Part shown: one piece after another, positions 60,451 to 64,000 of the stretch | Numbering within the stretch: position 1 is the first letter of the stretch | Layout: every line of letters starts with the position of its first letter | Origin: Cucumis sativus | Lineage: Eukaryota > Streptophyta > Magnoliopsida > Cucurbitales > Cucurbitaceae | DNA length: 64,000 bases | Direction of reading: 5' to 3' | NCBI RefSeq assembly: GCF_000004075.3 | Contig: NC_026658.2 | Coordinates: 2,418,001 to 2,482,000, forward strand | The notes under the pieces: model-generated | What the model was told of the DNA's origin: nothing | What the model saw: the letters and a program-made list of their open reading frames with translations, nothing else | Databases searched by the model: none | Translations under genes and position numbers: made by a program

Positions 60451-63400
60451 ATTATATTTACACCTTACTGTATATATGAGTTATCCACGTTAGTTAATTA
60501 AATTTCACCATGCACAAGGAAAACTTTTATTTTAATTATATATGCTTTCTTTTTCTTTTATATCAACAAAATTATTTACACTATACCAACCTGGCATATT
60601 CTCTATCTACATCCAATCATGGTTTTCTTAGCTAGCTGGTTCATATGTATATAGCTCGATGTATTGTAATTTACGTGGGTGAGTTTCTTAACGATAATTT
60701 AGAGATTATTTGTAAATCAGTGCATGAATGAAATATGTGTAAATGAATAATTTGATTTTTTATTTATTGATTATATTATATATTAATCATCATTTAAATA
60801 TGCAAACACATATTATCTTGATAAAGAGTTAAAAGAAGTCATGAATTCAATCCATACATTTACCTAGATTTTATTATCTTATATAAGTTTTTTTCTACCA
60901 TGTGCCAATCTAATTGATAAACGCATATATAATATAGCATCTGTTTTTGTTTATTGTTTATATTTTTTTCCTATTTATGGTATTCAACTTAAATAAGGTG
61001 GGACAATTATTAAAAGTAAAAATAAAAAGTATGTTAACCACTTCTTTTATATATAATTTGTTGATAAATTTAAATCTTCTTATGCAAATGTTAAATTAAT
61101 TCCTTACAAAAAAAATGATATAAATGAATAAACCCAGAATTTCATTTAGGGGTTCCCCTAAAGAATAATATACATAAAAATATTTTAAATTTTTTAAAAA
61201 GTGCTACCTTTTTTCCTTAACATTTCCAAGATCAATTGAAGAACTGCAACATTAATGTTGAAAATTGAAGTGTAATTGTAATTGATGTAATTAATTAAGC
61301 ATGCACGTCATGAAGCTAATTATGCTTGATTAAAACTTTAATTTGGAATTGGGAGAGTATGATAGCTTAGCTCATTAATTTAATTATAAGAAACAAAAGA
61401 TAATGATTAGTAACTTCAATTATGATTCTTTAAAACTTTTCTTTATGTCATTTAATTAATTTGTCAAACATGCCATAAGCTACACCCCACCAAACAAAAG
61501 GGCCACTATTATTTATTTGGATTGAAACAAAAACCAAAAATATTTATTTTGTTTTCCATTTCAATCCAAACAAAAAACCTCATTTCCCTTCAATTACACT
61601 ACTCTATTTTTCTCTTATTACTATTATTATTTTAAAAAAGCTATTTAATATTCTTTATCAAACATTTCTCCAATAATTCATGGTTGTATTTTACTCATTT
61701 TTCATCACTAATAATAACAACTCCTTGATATTATGTATAATACTTAGAAAATGATAATATAATATAAAAAATGTCAAGTACAAAACAAAACTAAAATTTT
61801 GGAATACACATCGATAATTAAGAAATTGAGAGGGTAGGTTGTATGATTATATAATCTCAACTTCATTGGGAATACATATAGGTATGTATATATATATATA
61901 TGTATGTAAATGAAATTAAGAATAGAAAGTTTTGAAAGTTACTTAGAAATGAAGTAGTTAGGAAATCCAAAGGTGACAAAAGAGAGAGAGAGAGAGATCC
62001 CAAAAAGAAAGTTAGAAGGATAATTGGTTTCGCTTTAAAAACAAACAGAATGATTAAAAAAGTTTGCATTTTTCAGAAGTATGGGACCCCATACCCACTT
62101 CATTCCTTTTGCCCTAAACCTTTGACTTTTAATTTTCCTACTAAATTACATACATACATATATACATATACACGATACGTTAATTAATTTAAATAATGTA
62201 AAGATGAATATTAGTAGAGAACGTACAATTTTTTAATATACTAAGGAAATACATAATTTTCCATTTTTCGTCTAATAAACACAAAATTTCAAATTCTAGA
62301 ATATTTATGAATGGTTTGAAATTAATTGAAAATTTAAGAGACATGGAAATATGGTTTTTTTGAAATGTTAAATGAATAAAGTAAATTATATGATCTAACA
62401 TTAAATTTTGTAAATTTTATGTCCAATAATATTGTAAATTAGAAAAAAAATGTTGAAGAAGTGAAAGAATCTATCTAATACAAAATTGGCATAAATATAA
62501 AATATAAAAGTTGTATAAATAAATAAAAAAATTTGATTGAACCTAATACATTGTTTTAGTGGGGAATTTCAAATAATAAAGATGTTTTTAATTTCTTTTT
62601 ATACAAAAATATGTTGGATGGAAAAAGGGTATAGGTTTTTTATTTTAATAAATATAAAAGATGATTTATGAAGAAAATAGAATTAAAAAAAGGAGAGTAA
62701 ATAATAGTATTATTAAAGTTGATGATCTCTATCTTTTTTACATGGTTATTACAGCAAATTAAATAGGTAGTTTAATTTATTGTCATGCAATCAATTTATT
62801 ATTGTGATATTATTGATTTGAAACAAACTATATTAATTTTAGTAATTTTGATTTGAATTTTGAAAAATCTAAACTGCATGAAAAGATTTACACAATCACC
62901 ATAAAGTGACTTTTTTTCTTCTTCTTCTAATTTTATGAGGGTTTTATTATAATAATTTATTTTCAAGTGGAAGACCAAATTATGAGCATATTTGAAGGCA
63001 AATGAAGTGAGGAAGTGATATAAGTATTGACTATATTGAGAGACATAGATATATATTTTAAATTTGAAATTTTAGATTTTTCAATAATAATAATAAATAA
63101 CAAAACAAAAACAACAATAAATTTTGAGCTCCAACTATTTTCCATAATTGTAAGCTTTAGTTTGAGTAAATTATAAAAAAAATGTTCCTAAATTTTCAAT
63201 TCCTTTTTGGATGAAACTCGTTACAATTTTGTATAAAAAATTCCTTTGAATTTTCAAACATTTCAAAAGTACTAAACTTTCAGAAAATATTAAAACAATA
63301 TGTATCGTATATGTTTAATATTGATCTATTTTAGATAAATAAATGTTAAATAGGTATACAAGAATTAATTTCAACTTCAAAACACAACCAAGCAAAAAAA

Positions 63401-64000
63401 AAAAAAAAAACTTGTGGAGAAATTTCAAAATGGTTAAGTAAACATAAGAGTAAAAACAATAAAATTAGGTTTGCAATTAAAGCATATTATGATTAGTGGA
63501 ACCAACTTCTATTAGACTAATTTTAATTGTGGATTACTAAACATAGCCATAAAGTCCTACCATAACAATATGGTCATTTGAGATTAAATTAATTACATAT
63601 TTTTTTTCTTTTTTAATTTTAGATTTAACCTCATAATTCATAATTGATATTTTGAGATGATAATTAATGGTGCTTTATTTTCTAAAATATGTTCAAATTG
63701 AGTAAATAAAATACAACAATTCATTTATACAGAAATGACTATTTTTGTTTCCAAGATGTGTGATTTCACTATGAATTCAATATAATATGTGACTTTGAAA
63801 ATTTAAGTGTTTGGTTTTTTTCACTTTTTGAATTTGATTTAATCACATTCCCATATTTCTTATTGTAAATTTAAAAGATTTATTTTGGTTTAGTATTGTT
63901 ACAAAAAGGGACATTTTTTTTTTATATTCATTAAAAAACCATCCATATAAAATTTTAAAATTTGTTGAGATATAAAATTAAAAGGTTAATATGATAAACT
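60451..64000. other. Gene-poor DNA to the window end
   Basis: Very AT-rich, with TA and GA microsatellites (about 61880-61902 and 61981-61996) and poly-A runs. No gene, RNA gene or intact element is supported. A SINE-like segment may lie at about 60820-60940 (GTCATGAATTCAATCC). Confidence 0.5.

Noticed and set aside
60164-60493. 109-codon frame in the GC-rich island
   Set aside because: Pro/His/Ser/Phe-rich from C/T-rich leader-like sequence; no domain or signal recognised.
1-64000. CRISPR arrays, operons, prophage or bacterial mobile systems
   Set aside because: The DNA is plant nuclear sequence with spliced genes; no regularly spaced repeats or prokaryotic gene organisation were seen.

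Overview
The window is AT-rich nuclear DNA of a eudicot plant. All recognisable genes have GT-AG introns, and the best matches are plant families: a PXY/TDR receptor kinase, SMC6, a plant AKR4-type reductase, NPR3/4 and plant F-box/LRR proteins. The repeats (short AT-rich MITEs, LINE tails, tRNA-derived SINE-like pieces) look cucurbit-like (Cucumis type). That placement is inference from family resemblance, not a database result.

Layout. (1) 0.48-2.58 kb, minus strand: a broken NPR3/NPR4-like pseudogene, joined on its 5' side to a piece of an NAD(P)-binding Rossmann gene. (2) 2.87-11.4 kb, plus strand: three small two-exon genes for secreted peptides of 59-62 residues. The first two lie in a head-to-tail duplication of about 3.6-3.9 kb; the third is diverged. 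(3) 12.66-13.84 kb: a truncated, frameshifted copy of an F-box/LRR gene, ending at a possible solo LTR. (4) 14.3-17.6 kb, minus: a complete five-exon aldo-keto reductase of 318 aa. (5) 21.8-28.1 kb, minus: two tandem F-box/LRR genes of two exons each. (6) 32.25-46.52 kb, minus: a complete SMC6 gene, which I resolved into 28 exons that sum to 1052 codons plus stop. Its introns carry LINE fragments, a TRIM-like element and SINE-like pieces. (7) 48.7-53.2 kb, minus: a complete two-exon PXY/TDR receptor kinase of 1049 aa. (8) 53.2-64 kb: gene-poor DNA with repeats and one GC-rich island with a G-box.

The genes do not form one pathway. SMC6 acts in the SMC5/6 DNA-repair complex, PXY/TDR in perception of the TDIF (CLE41/44) peptide in the vascular meristem, the F-box/LRR proteins probably as SCF substrate receptors, and the reductase on small carbonyl compounds. 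The candidate for something undescribed is the secreted-peptide cluster at 3.4-11.4 kb: signal peptide, short variable middle, and a C-terminal P-[W/H]-[D/G]-G-N motif that I cannot assign to a known plant peptide hormone family. The NPR/Rossmann mosaic is the second point of interest.
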